DNA of 64,000 nucleotides from assembly GCF_900101545.1 (NCBI RefSeq), contig NZ_FMZU01000011.1, positions 171,582 through 235,581 of the forward strand, in the 5' to 3' direction. The notes under the pieces are model-generated. The model was not told the DNA's origin, ran no database searches, and saw only the letters and a list, made by a program, of their open reading frames with translations. A program made the translations under genes and the position numbers. The first letter of the stretch is position 1, and each line of letters starts with the position of its first letter. This DNA is from Variovorax sp. CF079. GTDB taxonomy: Bacteria > Pseudomonadota > Gammaproteobacteria > Burkholderiales > Burkholderiaceae_C. Shown here piece after piece: positions 10,746-27,318 of the stretch.

Positions 10746-11159
10746 TCAGTGAGCAGCTTCCGTGCTTGCCACGGTAGCGCCGTGCTTGGCCTTGTAGTCG
10801 CTGACGGCCGCCTTGATCGCGTCTTCCGCGAGGATCGAGCAGTGGATCTTGACCGGCGGCAGCGCCAGTTCTTCGGCGATCTGCGCATTCTTCAGCGCGG
10901 CCGCTTGGTCGAGGGTCTTGCCCTTGACCCATTCGGTCACGAGGGAAGAGGACGCGATCGCCGAGCCGCAACCATAGGTCTTGAAGCGCGCGTCTTCGAT
11001 CACACCGGTTTCCGGGTTGACCTTGATCTGCAGCTTCATGACGTCGCCGCACGCCGGTGCGCCGACCATGCCCGTGCCCACCGAGTCGTCGCCCTTTTCG
11101 AAGGAGCCGACGTTGCGGGGGTTTTCATAGTGGTCGATGACCTTGGATGAATATGCCAT
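10746..11159 (-). CDS. iscU: Fe-S cluster scaffold protein IscU
   Basis: 137-residue scaffold on which IscS-derived sulfur and iron are built into [2Fe-2S] clusters. Ligand motifs are PACGDVM (Cys and Asp), [11 protein letters not shown] (Cys) and the HCSILAE pair (His-Cys). The HscA recognition motif LPPVK directly precedes HCS. It starts at the ATG at 11159, 22 bases after iscS. A short Ala/Thr-rich C-terminal tail is slightly longer than in E. coli. Confidence 0.97.
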   Translation of the reverse strand: MAYSSKVIDHYENPRNVGSFEKGDDSVGTGMVGAPACGDVMKLQIKVNPETGVIEDARFKTYGCGSAIASSSLVTEWVKGKTLDQAAALKNAQIAEELALPPVKIHCSILAEDAIKAAVSDYKAKHGATVASTEAAH

Positions 11160-11181
11160 GGGTGTACCTCTCAGTCTTTGT

Positions 11182-12402
11182 TCAATGCGCCGACCACTGG
11201 ATCGTGCTGATGTCGATGCCGTCCTGGAACATTTCCCACAGGGGGCTCAGCTCGCGGAGCTTGGCGACGTTGTGCTTGATGGTGGAGATCGCGTAGTCGA
11301 TTTCTTCCGCGGTCGTGAAGCGGCCGATCGTCATGCGCAGGCTGCTGTGCGCGAGCTCGTCGCTACGGCCGAGCGCGCGCAGCACATAGCTGGGCTCCAG
11401 GCTGGCCGAGGTGCAGGCCGAACCGCTCGACACCGCCAGGCCCTTGATGCCCATGATCAGCGACTCGCCCTCGACATAGTTGAAGCTCATGTTGAGGTTG
11501 TGCGGCACGCGGTGTTCGAGGTCGCCGTTGATGAAGACCTGCTCGACGTCCTTCAGGCCGTTGAGCAGGCGCTGCTGCAAGGCACGCGCCTTGACAATGT
11601 CTTCCTTCATCTCGAGCTTGGCAAGGCGGAAAGCCTCGCCCATGCCGACGATCTGGTGGGTGGGCAGAGTGCCCGAGCGCATGCCGCGCTCATGGCCGCC
11701 GCCGTGCATCTGGGCTTCCAGCCGCACGCGCGGCTTGCGACGCACGTACAGCGCGCCGATGCCCTTGGGGCCGTAGGTCTTGTGCGAAGCCAGGCTCATG
11801 AGGTCGATCGGCAGGTTCTTGACGTCGATCTCGACCTTGCCGGTGGCCTGCGCCGCATCGACGTGGAAGATCACGCCCTTTTCGCGGCAGATGTTGCCGA
11901 GCGTCACCACGTCCTGGATCACGCCGATCTCGTTGTTCACGAACATCACGCTCGCGAGGACGGTGTCGGGGCGAATCGCGGCCTTGAAGACCTCGAGATC
12001 GAGCAGGCCGTTTTCCTGCACGTCCAGGTAGCTCACTTCGAAGCCCTGGCGCTCGAGTTCACGCATGGTGTCGAGCACGGCCTTGTGCTCGGTCTTGACC
12101 GTGATCAGGTGCTTGCCCTTGCCCTTGTAGAACTGCGCCGCGCCCTTGAGCGCGAGGTTGTTCGACTCGGTGGCGCCCGAAGTCCAGACGATTTCGCGCG
12201 GGTCGGCGCCGATCAGGTCGGCCACGTCGGCACGCGCCTTCTCGACGACCTCCTCCGCTTCCCAGCCCCAGGCGTGGCTGCGCGATGCCGGGTTGCCGAA
12301 GTGCTCTCGCAACCAGGGAATCATCGCGTCGACGACGCGCGGATCGACCGGCGTCGTCGCGCCGTAGTCGAGATAGATCGGGAAATGAGGAGTGACGTCC
12401 AT
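11182..12402 (-). CDS. iscS: Cysteine desulfurase IscS
   Basis: PLP enzyme that removes sulfur from cysteine for Fe-S clusters and tRNA thiolation. 406 residues, the usual size. The PLP lysine is in [12 protein letters not shown], and the persulfide-carrying cysteine is in the loop SSGSACTSA. The C-terminal segment contacts IscU. The start [20 protein letters not shown] at 12402 matches the family; an in-frame extension upstream is intergenic sequence. The 80-base gap to iscR carries a compact hairpin (12462-12477). Confidence 0.97.
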   Translation of the reverse strand: MDVTPHFPIYLDYGATTPVDPRVVDAMIPWLREHFGNPASRSHAWGWEAEEVVEKARADVADLIGADPREIVWTSGATESNNLALKGAAQFYKGKGKHLITVKTEHKAVLDTMRELERQGFEVSYLDVQENGLLDLEVFKAAIRPDTVLASVMFVNNEIGVIQDVVTLGNICREKGVIFHVDAAQATGKVEIDVKNLPIDLMSLASHKTYGPKGIGALYVRRKPRVRLEAQMHGGGHERGMRSGTLPTHQIVGMGEAFRLAKLEMKEDIVKARALQQRLLNGLKDVEQVFINGDLEHRVPHNLNMSFNYVEGESLIMGIKGLAVSSGSACTSASLEPSYVLRALGRSDELAHSSLRMTIGRFTTAEEIDYAISTIKHNVAKLRELSPLWEMFQDGIDISTIQWSAH

Positions 12403-12461
12403 GGCTGGCTCAGGCTGGCGGGGGTTTATCTTTGTCGAAACGGGGTCAAAGCGGATCGAGC

Positions 12462-12477
12462 GGCGCCGCGAGGCGCC
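12462..12477 (-). promoter_or_regulatory. Hairpin immediately downstream of iscR, in the iscR-iscS gap
   Basis: On the minus strand GGCGCC-TCGC-GGCGCC forms a 6-bp all-G/C stem with a 4-base loop, starting five bases after the iscR stop codon. There is no T-run, so it is not a classical terminator. By analogy with E. coli, where a structure after iscR stabilises the iscR part of a cleaved iscRSUA message, it may allow differential stability of iscR and iscSUA. That role is inference. Confidence 0.45.
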
Positions 12478-12482
12478 CCCGA

Positions 12483-13019
12483 TCACGACTTGGCGAAGAC
12501 GTTGCCCAGTGCGAACACCGAATTCGGGGCGTTGACCCGGATCGGCTTGACCACCGGCTGGCTCGAAATCGCGCGCTTGACCGCCGGCTTGTTCTCGATC
12601 TGCACGCCCTTGGCGAGCTGGTCGTCCACCAGCTTCTGCAGTGTGACGGAATCGAGGAACTCGACCATGCGCTGGTTCAGCGATGCCCACAGCTCATGGG
12701 TCATGCAACGGCCGGCTTCACCCAGGCAGTTTTCCTTGCCGCCGCATTGCGTGGCATCGATGGGTTCATCGACGGAAACAATGATGTCGGCCACGGTGAT
12801 ATCCGCTGCCTTGCGGCCGAGCGAATAGCCGCCGCCGGGGCCGCGGGTCGACTCGACCAACTCGTGACGGCGCAGCTTGCCGAACAGCTGTTCGAGGTAC
12901 GAAAGGGAAATCTGCTGCCGCTGGCTGATCGCGGCCAGCGTGACCGGACCGGTGTTCTGGCGCAGCGCCAGATCGATCATGGCTGTGACCGCAAAACGGC
13001 CTTTGGTAGTGAGACGCAT
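12483..13019 (-). CDS. iscR: Rrf2-family Fe-S regulator IscR
   Basis: 178-residue [2Fe-2S]-binding repressor of the isc operon, sensing cluster demand. The winged helix is N-terminal (about 1-65). Cluster ligands are Cys92, Cys98 and Cys105 with His108, in [18 protein letters not shown]. The spacing is one residue longer between the second and third Cys than in E. coli. The C-terminal 40 residues are a variable tail. The start at 13019 ([11 protein letters not shown]) has AGGAG about 8 bases upstream. A probable IscR operator lies about 140 bases upstream, consistent with autoregulation. Confidence 0.96.
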   Translation of the reverse strand: MRLTTKGRFAVTAMIDLALRQNTGPVTLAAISQRQQISLSYLEQLFGKLRRHELVESTRGPGGGYSLGRKAADITVADIIVSVDEPIDATQCGGKENCLGEAGRCMTHELWASLNQRMVEFLDSVTLQKLVDDQLAKGVQIENKPAVKRAISSQPVVKPIRVNAPNSVFALGNVFAKS

Positions 13020-13157
13020 CGCAAGCTCCTTTGAGTGCTTACCGTTGAAATGACACCGCGGCTGTTGTGGGCTTCGGTGACGCCGTCTCCGCCCTTCCCG
13101 ACCCACTTTCCGCTGGTGATCCAGTCGGTAGGAGCCGGTTCTTCATCGCGAAGTTCG

Positions 13158-13184
13158 TTTGCTTGAGTAATTCGCTCAAGTATA
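13158..13184 (-). promoter_or_regulatory. IscR-type operator overlapping the isc promoter
   Basis: A perfect inverted repeat CTTGAG-N7-CTCAAG at 13161-13179, extended on the minus strand to ATACTTGAGCGAATTACTC with flanking A/T, resembles the type 1 IscR site seen upstream of isc operons. On the minus strand TATACT (13178-13183) could serve as the -10 element, so IscR bound here would block transcription. The site is about 140 bases upstream of the iscR start and in the otherwise empty gap between uvrB and iscR. Confidence 0.7.
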
Positions 13185-13239
13185 GCAGAAGGCCCTTCGG
13201 CTTGCTCGGGTAAACCCGATTGAAAGCTCCAAATGACGA

Positions 13240-15372
<2,133 letters not shown>

Positions 15373-15482
15373 GGCGTGGACCCTGGGAGTTGGTGGCGCG
15401 GCCGGTAAAATTCAAGGCAACCGGAAAGCTTAAACGCTGATCCGGTGTTCCGTGCATCGATCACCCCCCAAAGGACTTTTCC

Positions 15483-16679
15483 ATGTCAATGTTCACCGCC
15501 GTCGAGATGGCGCCGCGCGACCCGATCCTGGGCCTCAACGAGCAATTCGCCGCCGACAGCAACCCCAACAAGGTCAATCTCGGCGTCGGCGTCTACTACG
15601 ACGACAACGGCAAGCTGCCGCTCTTGCAGTGCGTACAGGCGGTCGAACAGAGCATGACCAAGACGCCCACCGCGCGCGGCTATCTGCCGATCGACGGCAT
15701 CGCGGCCTATGACAACGCCGTGAAGGGCCTGGTGTTCGGCGCCGACAGCGAGCCCGTGAAGTCCGGCCGCGTCGCGACCATCCAGGGCATCGGCGGAACC
15801 GGTGGCCTCAAGGTCGGCGCCGACTTCCTCAAGAAGCTCAACCCCGACGCCAAGGTGCTGATCAGCGACCCGAGCTGGGAAAACCACCGCGCCCTGTTCA
15901 CCAACGCCGGCTTCCCGGTCGAAAGCTATCCCTACTACGACGCTGCCAAGCGCGGCATCGACTTCGAGGGCATGCTGGCCGCGTTGAACGCCGCCCCGGC
16001 CGGCACCATCGTCGTGCTGCACGCCTGCTGCCACAACCCGACCGGCTACGACATCACGTCGGCCCAGTGGGACCAAGTCGTCGCGGCCGTCAAGTCAAAG
16101 AAGCTTGTGGCCTTCCTCGACATGGCCTATCAGGGCTTCGGCTACGGCATCCAGGAGGACGGCGCGGCCATCGGCAAGTTCGTCGCTGCCGGCCTGGACT
16201 TCTTCGTCTCGACCTCCTTCTCCAAGAGCTTCAGCCTCTACGGCGAACGCGTCGGCGCCCTCTCGGTGCTGTGCGAAAGCAAGGAAGAAGCCGCGCGCGT
16301 GCTGAGCCAGCTCAAGGTCGCGATCCGCACCAACTACAGCAACCCGCCGACGCACGGGGGCGCCGTGGTCGCAACCGTGCTCGGCACGCCCGAACTGCGC
16401 GCGCTGTGGGAACAAGAGCTCGGCGAGATGCGCGTGCGCATCAAGGCGATGCGCCAGAAGCTGGTCGACGGCCTCAAGGCCGCCGGCGTCAAGGAAGACA
16501 TGAGCTTCATCACCACGCAGATCGGCATGTTCAGCTACTCGGGCCTCAGCAAGGACCAGATGGTGCGCCTGCGCGAAGAGTTCGGCGTCTACGGCACCGA
16601 CACCGGCCGCATGTGCGTGGCCGCGCTCAACAGCAAGAACATCGACCACGTCTGCCAGAGCATCGCCAAGGTCATCTGA
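15483..16679 (+). CDS. tyrB: Aromatic/aspartate aminotransferase (class I, Ib type)
   Basis: 398-residue PLP aminotransferase of the AspC/TyrB group that interconverts aspartate or aromatic amino acids with their 2-oxo acids, using 2-oxoglutarate or glutamate. The N-terminus MFTAVEMAPRDPILGL and the PLP-lysine motif SFSKSFSLYGERVGAL are diagnostic of this group. The substrate split between aspartate and aromatic amino acids cannot be decided from the motifs, so the symbol is tentative. A start at 15483 or at the second ATG (15489) is possible. It is followed, 96 bases on, by phaZ. Confidence 0.9.
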   Translation: MSMFTAVEMAPRDPILGLNEQFAADSNPNKVNLGVGVYYDDNGKLPLLQCVQAVEQSMTKTPTARGYLPIDGIAAYDNAVKGLVFGADSEPVKSGRVATIQGIGGTGGLKVGADFLKKLNPDAKVLISDPSWENHRALFTNAGFPVESYPYYDAAKRGIDFEGMLAALNAAPAGTIVVLHACCHNPTGYDITSAQWDQVVAAVKSKKLVAFLDMAYQGFGYGIQEDGAAIGKFVAAGLDFFVSTSFSKSFSLYGERVGALSVLCESKEEAARVLSQLKVAIRTNYSNPPTHGGAVVATVLGTPELRALWEQELGEMRVRIKAMRQKLVDGLKAAGVKEDMSFITTQIGMFSYSGLSKDQMVRLREEFGVYGTDTGRMCVAALNSKNIDHVCQSIAKVI

Positions 16680-16683
16680 TACA

Positions 16684-16700
16684 AATTGGCCAGACCAATT
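16684..16700. promoter_or_regulatory. PdhR-like palindromic operator upstream of phaZ
   Basis: A perfect 17-base palindrome AATTGGCCAGACCAATT (arms AATTGG and CCAATT, 5-base centre) starts four bases after the aminotransferase stop and 75 bases before the phaZ ATG. It closely resembles the E. coli PdhR site (AATTGGTnnnACCAATT), as used by GntR/FadR-type regulators. A related half-site TTTGGTCTG lies at 16722-16730, and a possible -10 element TATATT at about 16738. This suggests that phaZ is controlled by a GntR-family metabolite sensor; the sensor is not identified here. Confidence 0.5.
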
Positions 16701-16775
16701 GGGTGTTTGTGCCTAGCACATTTGGTCTGCGCCGCTGATATATTGCATCGCAACATCCCATAACGCGCAGACCTC

Positions 16776-18164
16776 ATGCTCTATCAACTCTACGAAGCAC
16801 AACGCTCCCTGATGGAGCCGTTCGCCGACTTCGCGCAGGCTGCCTCCAAGCTCTACGGTCAAGGCGCCGTCTTCGGCCAAACACCGCTGGCGCAGCGCAT
16901 GGCGGCCGGGTACGACCTCCTCTACCGCCTGGGCAAGGACTATGAGAAACCGGAGTTCGACATCAAGACTGTCAAGGTCGACGGCGATGATGTGGTGATC
17001 CAGGAAGTCGTCGAGATCGAGAAGCCCTTCTGCCAGCTGCGGCGCTTCAAGCGTTTCACCGACGAGCCGCACACCCTGCAGACGCTCAAGAGCCAGCCCG
17101 TGGTGCTGATCGTGGCGCCCTTGTCGGGCCACTACGCAACGCTTTTGCGCGACACCGTGCGCACCATGCTGCAGGATCACAAGGTCTACGTCACCGACTG
17201 GGTCAATGCGCGCCTCGTCCCGTTGTCCGAAGGCGAGTTCCACCTCGACGACTACATCAACTATGTTCAGGAGTTCATCCGCCACCTGCAGGCCGAGTAC
17301 GGACACTGCCACGTGATCAGCGTCTGCCAGCCCACGGTGCCGGTGCTGGCTGCGGTGTCGCTGATGGCCAGCCGCGGCGAGAAGATTCCGCTGTCGCTGA
17401 CCATGATGGGCGGTCCCATCGATGCCCGCAAGTCGCCCACCGCCGTCAACAACCTGGCGATGAACAAGAGCTACGAGTGGTTCGAGAACAACGTGATCTA
17501 TCGGGTGCCGGAGGGCTTTCCGGGCGTCGGCCGCCGCGTGTACCCGGGCTTTCTGCAGCACACCGGTTTCGTCGCAATGAATCCGGATCGCCATGCAAGC
17601 AGCCACTACGACTACTTCAAGGACCTGATCAAGGGCGACGACGCGAGCGCCGAGGCACACCGCAAGTTCTATGACGAGTACAACGCCGTGCTCGACATGG
17701 ATGCGGACTACTACCTCGACACCATTCGCACCGTGTTCCAGGACTTCGAGCTTGTCAACGGCACCTGGGAAGTGAAGAGCCCCGAAGGCGTGCTCGAGCG
17801 CGTACGTCCGCAGGACATCCATTCGACCGGCCTGCTGACGATCGAGGGCGAGTTGGACGACATCTCGGGCTCCGGCCAGACCCGCGCCGCGCACGAACTG
17901 TGCACCGGCGTCAGCGCCGCCCATCAGCAGCACTACGAAGTCAAGGGCGCCGGCCACTACGGCATCTTCAGCGGTCGCCGCTGGCGCGAACGGGTCTACC
18001 CCGAGGTGAAGGCCTTCATCGCCGCGCACGACCAGCCGCAAAAGCGCGCCGAGCGCTCCAGCGTGACGGCCGAAGACACGGTCAAGGCCGCTGCGGCGGC
18101 CAAGCGCCCTGCCGTGGCGCGCAAGTCCGCCCCTGCGCGGCGGACGCGCGGCGCTGCGCGTTGA
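16776..18164 (+). CDS. phaZ: Intracellular polyhydroxybutyrate depolymerase
   Basis: PhaZ1-type depolymerase that mobilises stored PHB from granules. The N-terminus MLYQLYEAQRSLMEPFADFA and the nucleophile motif HVISVCQPT, with a cysteine (Cys184) in place of the usual serine, are characteristic of the Ralstonia-type intracellular enzymes. The catalytic His is expected in VKGAGHYGIFSGRRW. At 462 residues it exceeds the usual roughly 410-420 because of a C-terminal tail of about 45 residues rich in Lys, Arg and Ala (ending RRTRGAAR). Such a basic tail could bind DNA or granule phasins; that is inference. An RnfB-like ferredoxin gene follows after 12 bases. Confidence 0.93.
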   Translation: MLYQLYEAQRSLMEPFADFAQAASKLYGQGAVFGQTPLAQRMAAGYDLLYRLGKDYEKPEFDIKTVKVDGDDVVIQEVVEIEKPFCQLRRFKRFTDEPHTLQTLKSQPVVLIVAPLSGHYATLLRDTVRTMLQDHKVYVTDWVNARLVPLSEGEFHLDDYINYVQEFIRHLQAEYGHCHVISVCQPTVPVLAAVSLMASRGEKIPLSLTMMGGPIDARKSPTAVNNLAMNKSYEWFENNVIYRVPEGFPGVGRRVYPGFLQHTGFVAMNPDRHASSHYDYFKDLIKGDDASAEAHRKFYDEYNAVLDMDADYYLDTIRTVFQDFELVNGTWEVKSPEGVLERVRPQDIHSTGLLTIEGELDDISGSGQTRAAHELCTGVSAAHQQHYEVKGAGHYGIFSGRRWRERVYPEVKAFIAAHDQPQKRAERSSVTAEDTVKAAAAAKRPAVARKSAPARRTRGAAR

Positions 18165-18176
18165 CGATCCAGGGCC

Positions 18177-18797
18177 GTGTACGCGCTGGCTGCACGCATC
18201 CTCGACGCACTGCCCCAAACGCAGTGCACGCGCTGCGGCTATCCCGATTGCGCCGGGTACGCACAAGCCATTGCAGAAGGCAGTGCCGGCATCCACCAAT
18301 GCCCGCCGGGCGGCGCCGAAGGCGTGGCGCGCCTGTCGCAGCTCACCGGCCAGCCGGTGCGGCCGATCGACCCGCAATTCGGCGCCGAAGGCCCACGCGC
18401 CCTGGCCGTGATCGACGAGGCCTGGTGCATCGGCTGCACGCTGTGCCTCGACGCCTGCCCGACCGACGCGATCCTCGGCATCCACAAGCGCATGCACACC
18501 GTGATCGAAACACACTGCACGGGCTGCGAACTCTGCATTCCGGCCTGCCCGGTCGACTGCATTTCGCTCGAAGTGGCGACGCCGGGCAAGAGCGGCTGGC
18601 AAGCCTGGTCGCAGGCCCAAGCCGATCAGGCACGCAAGCGCTATGAGGCGCACGGCAAGCGGCGCGAGAAGCACGACGAACCTCGGGTCGCCAAGGCGCC
18701 CGAAGCTGCGCCGGACCGCAAACGTGCCGTGATCGAAGCCGCCCTGGCACGCGCGCGCGCTGCGGCCGCTTCGCGTGCCGACGGCAAGAAAACCTGA
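18177..18797 (+). CDS. rnfB: RnfB-like electron-transport ferredoxin (orphan)
   Basis: 206-residue protein with an N-terminal four-cysteine cluster domain (CTRCGYPDCAGYAQ..CPPGG), then two [4Fe-4S] ferredoxin motifs (CIGCTLCLDACPTDAI and CTGCELCIPACPVDCI). A charged Arg/Lys/Ala-rich C-terminal helix follows. This is the soluble part of RnfB; the N-terminal membrane helix of true RnfB is missing, and no other rnf genes are nearby. The start is a GTG at 18177, 12 bases after phaZ. Stand-alone RnfB-like proteins of this form are known in Burkholderiales; their electron partner is unclear. The symbol reflects homology only. Confidence 0.85.
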   Translation: MYALAARILDALPQTQCTRCGYPDCAGYAQAIAEGSAGIHQCPPGGAEGVARLSQLTGQPVRPIDPQFGAEGPRALAVIDEAWCIGCTLCLDACPTDAILGIHKRMHTVIETHCTGCELCIPACPVDCISLEVATPGKSGWQAWSQAQADQARKRYEAHGKRREKHDEPRVAKAPEAAPDRKRAVIEAALARARAAAASRADGKKT

Positions 18798-18836
18798 TCC
18801 TCGGCGCCCTGCTGCCCTGCATGGGCGCTTGAGCGC

Positions 18837-19313
18837 TCAGCCTGCCGCCAGGGCCGAGAAAGCCGCTACCACTTCCGGCGGCGCCTGCACGAGTTCGATC
18901 AGCACGCCTTCGCCCGCGATCGGGAACTCCTCGTTGCCCTTGGGGTGCAGAAAACAGATGTCGAAACCGGCCGCGCCCTTGCGGATGCCGCCCGGCGCGA
19001 AGCGCACGCCCTGGGCGCCGAGCCATCCGACGGCGGCAGGCAGATCGTCGATCCACAGGCCCACGTGATTGAGCGGCGTGGTATGGACGGCCGGCTTCTT
19101 CTCGGGATCGAGCGGCTGCATCAGGTCGACCTCGACCTTGAAAGGTCCGCTGCCGATCACGCAGATGTCCTCGTCGACGTTCTCGCGCTCGCTCTTGAAG
19201 GTGCCGGTCACTTCGAGGCCGAGCATTTCGACCCAGAGCTTCTTCAGGCGCGTCTTGTCGGGCCCGCCGATCGCGATCTGCTGGACGCCGAGCACCTTGA
19301 AAGGACGGTTCAT
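18837..19313 (-). CDS. VOC-fold protein, probable methylmalonyl-CoA epimerase
   Basis: 158-residue vicinal-oxygen-chelate protein of two beta-alpha-beta-beta-beta modules. The end of the second module ([20 protein letters not shown]) closely resembles methylmalonyl-CoA epimerase, as does [11 protein letters not shown]. The first metal ligand position, usually His, is Gln (VQQIAIGG). It is the last gene of the propionyl-CoA operon, which otherwise lacks an epimerase, so conversion of (S)- to (R)-methylmalonyl-CoA is the likely job. Of two close ATGs, the one at 19313 was chosen because AAGGAG lies 7 bases upstream. It overlaps the bioB stop as ATGA. Confidence 0.7.
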   Translation of the reverse strand: MNRPFKVLGVQQIAIGGPDKTRLKKLWVEMLGLEVTGTFKSERENVDEDICVIGSGPFKVEVDLMQPLDPEKKPAVHTTPLNHVGLWIDDLPAAVGWLGAQGVRFAPGGIRKGAAGFDICFLHPKGNEEFPIAGEGVLIELVQAPPEVVAAFSALAAG

Positions 19314-20343
19314 GCACATGCTCCTTGTTCGCTGGTCCGCCGCGCCTCGAGCCCCAGCTTGCGCAGCAGTTGCACGTCGGCTTCCACGTCCGGGTTGCCG
19401 GTCACCAGCAGCTTGTCGCCATAGAAGATCGAGTTGGCGCCGGCCAGGAAGCACAGCGCCTGCACCGCTTCGCCCAACTGCTGCCGGCCGGCAGACAGCC
19501 GCACACGCGCCTTGGGCATCGTGATACGCGCCACGGCGATCATGCGCACGAAGTCCAATGGGTCGATCGGGTCGGCATCGGCCAGCGGCGTGCCCGGCAC
19601 GCGCACCAGGCTGTTGATGGGCACGGACTCCGGATAAGGATCGAGATTGGCCAGCTGCGCGATCAGGCCCGCGCGGTGCACCGGCGTCTCGCCCATGCCG
19701 ACGATGCCCCCGCAGCACACGCTGATGCCGGCGGCGCGCACGTGGGCCAGCGTGTCGAGCCGGTCCTGATAGGTGCGCGTGTCGACGATGTCGCCGTAAT
19801 ACTCGGGCGCGGTGTCGAGGTTGTGGTTGTAGTAGTCCAGGCCCGCGGCCTTGAGCTGCTTCGCATGCTGCGGCTCGAGCATGCCCAGCGTGGCGCAGGT
19901 CTGCAGGCCCAGGCCCTTGACTGCTTCCACCAGCACCGCCACCTTCTCGACGTCGCGGTCCTTGGGCGCGCGCCAGGCCGCACCCATGCAGAAGCGCGTG
20001 GCGCCGGCGTCCTTGGCCGCCTGAGCAGCGCGCACGACCTCCTCGACTTCCATCAGCTTCTGCGCCTTCACGCCGGTGTCGAATTCGGCGGACTGCGGAC
20101 AGTAGCCGCAGTTCTCGGGGCAGCCGCCGGTCTTGACCGACAGCAGTGTGGCCAGCTCGATGTCGCCCTCGGGGAAGTGCGCACGATGCACGGTCTGGGC
20201 TTCGAACAGCAGGTCGTTGAAGGGCTTGTCGAGCAAGGCCTGCACGGCCTCGACCGGCCAGGGACCGCGCGGCGCCGCCGGCTTGGCGGCCGGCCGATGC
20301 AGGGTAACGGCTTTAGCAGCCGGAAGCAGATCGTTGACACCCA

Positions 20344-20347
<4 letters not shown>
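19310..20347 (-). CDS. bioB: Biotin synthase
   Basis: Radical-SAM enzyme that inserts sulfur into dethiobiotin. 345 residues. The SAM-cluster motif is [14 protein letters not shown]; further conserved blocks are [13 protein letters not shown] and the [2Fe-2S] region with [10 protein letters not shown]. No other bio genes are near. The start codon (ATGATGG) overlaps the pccA stop, and its own stop overlaps the VOC gene, so it is translationally locked into the propionyl-CoA carboxylase operon. Supplying biotin for PccA is the obvious logic. Confidence 0.97.
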
Positions 20348-22401
<2,054 letters not shown>

Positions 22402-22416
22402 GTTGTTGTCTCCGGC

Positions 22417-23945
<1,529 letters not shown>

Positions 23946-23949
<4 letters not shown>

Positions 23950-25031
23950 GTCGTCCTGTCGGAAGTGTTGAACTGCGCCCGCCCCGCCTGGGCTGCGAGC
24001 AGATTGCGTGCGGCGGTCGAGGCCGGCAGCGTGCCGGCCGCCACCTGGGCGCTGGCCTGCGGCAGCAGCTCGCGCACCTGCGGATGCTGGCGAAAAGCCT
24101 GCTTGAGCCCTGCGTCGATGCGTTCCCACATCCACGCGAGCGCCTGTTTTTCGCGGCGCGTGGCAAGCTTGCCGTTGGCGGTTTGCAGCGCCTTGAACTG
24201 CAGCACCGCGGCCCAGAAGGCGTCGATGCCGGTGCCCAGCAGCGCGCTCAGCTGGATCACCTTGGGCAGCCAGAAGCGCACTTCCGCTTCCGGCGAACCG
24301 GGCGCCGCATGGGCCGCGTGCATGTGCTGCGCGTGCGCCGGATTGCCGTGATGGCCGAAGAGCCGCAGCGCCGAAGTGATCTGGGCCTGCGCGCGCGTCG
24401 CCGCATCCTTGTCGATGTCGGCCTTGTTGATGACGACCAGGTCGGCCAGCTCCATCACGCCCTTCTTGATCGCCTGCAGGTCGTCGCCGGCATTTGGCAG
24501 TTGCAGCAGCACAAACATGTCGGTCATGCCGGAGACCGCGGTCTCGCTCTGGCCGACACCCACGGTTTCGACGATCACGATGTCGTAGCCCGCGGCTTCG
24601 CACACCAGCATCGCCTCGCGCGTCTTCTCGGCCACTCCGCCCAGCGTGCCGCTCGAGGGGCTGGGCCGGATGTAGGCGCGTTCATGGACCGACAGCTTCT
24701 CCATGCGCGTCTTGTCCCCGAGGATCGAGCCGCCCGACACCGTGGACGAAGGGTCGATCGTGAGCACCGCGACGCGATGGCCCTGCCCGATCAGATGGAG
24801 GCCCAGCGTCTCGATGAAGGTCGACTTGCCGACACCGGGCACGCCGGAGATGCCGAGCCGGAAGGACTTGCCGGTGTGCGGCAGCAACGCCGTGAGCAGT
24901 TCGTCGGCTTGGGTGCGGTGATCGGGGCGCGTGGATTCGAGCAGCGTGATGGCCTTGGCGATGGCGCGGCGTTGCTGCGGGCCGTCCGCTGCAACCAGTG
25001 CTTCGGCTGTGACCGGAGTTCGAACCGGCAT
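23946..25031 (-). CDS. meaB: Methylmalonyl-CoA mutase-associated GTPase MeaB
   Basis: 361-residue G3E-type GTPase that loads and protects the B12 cofactor of methylmalonyl-CoA mutase. Walker A is GVPGVGKST at residues 63-71; the switch segment is [12 protein letters not shown] and the base-recognition motif is NKAD. It was historically misnamed ArgK. It starts two bases after the mutase stop, supporting stoichiometric co-expression, and ends overlapping pccB. Confidence 0.96.
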
Positions 25032-25033
25032 GC

Positions 25034-27193
<2,160 letters not shown>

Positions 27194-27296
27194 GGGCGCC
27201 GCTTTGCAAGGTCGTGCAAGTGTCGAGGAGTGTCCACGCAGGGGCGAGACAGTTCAAGGCGAGTCTAACCCATCTGTAATTATTAATTCAGAGTCC

Positions 27297-27318
27297 GTAC
27301 TTGCGGTACATTCCGTAC
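27297..27318. promoter_or_regulatory. Three GTAC elements at 9-bp spacing, putative GntR operator
   Basis: GTAC occurs at 27297, 27306 and 27315, exactly nine bases apart. The last copy abuts the ATG at 27319, and CGGTACATTCCG forms a further inverted repeat inside the array. The position, between the mutase operon and the divergent GntR gene and on top of the regulator's own start, fits an autoregulatory operator that also controls the propionyl-CoA genes. No site for this regulator is known to me, so the assignment is inference. Confidence 0.45.
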
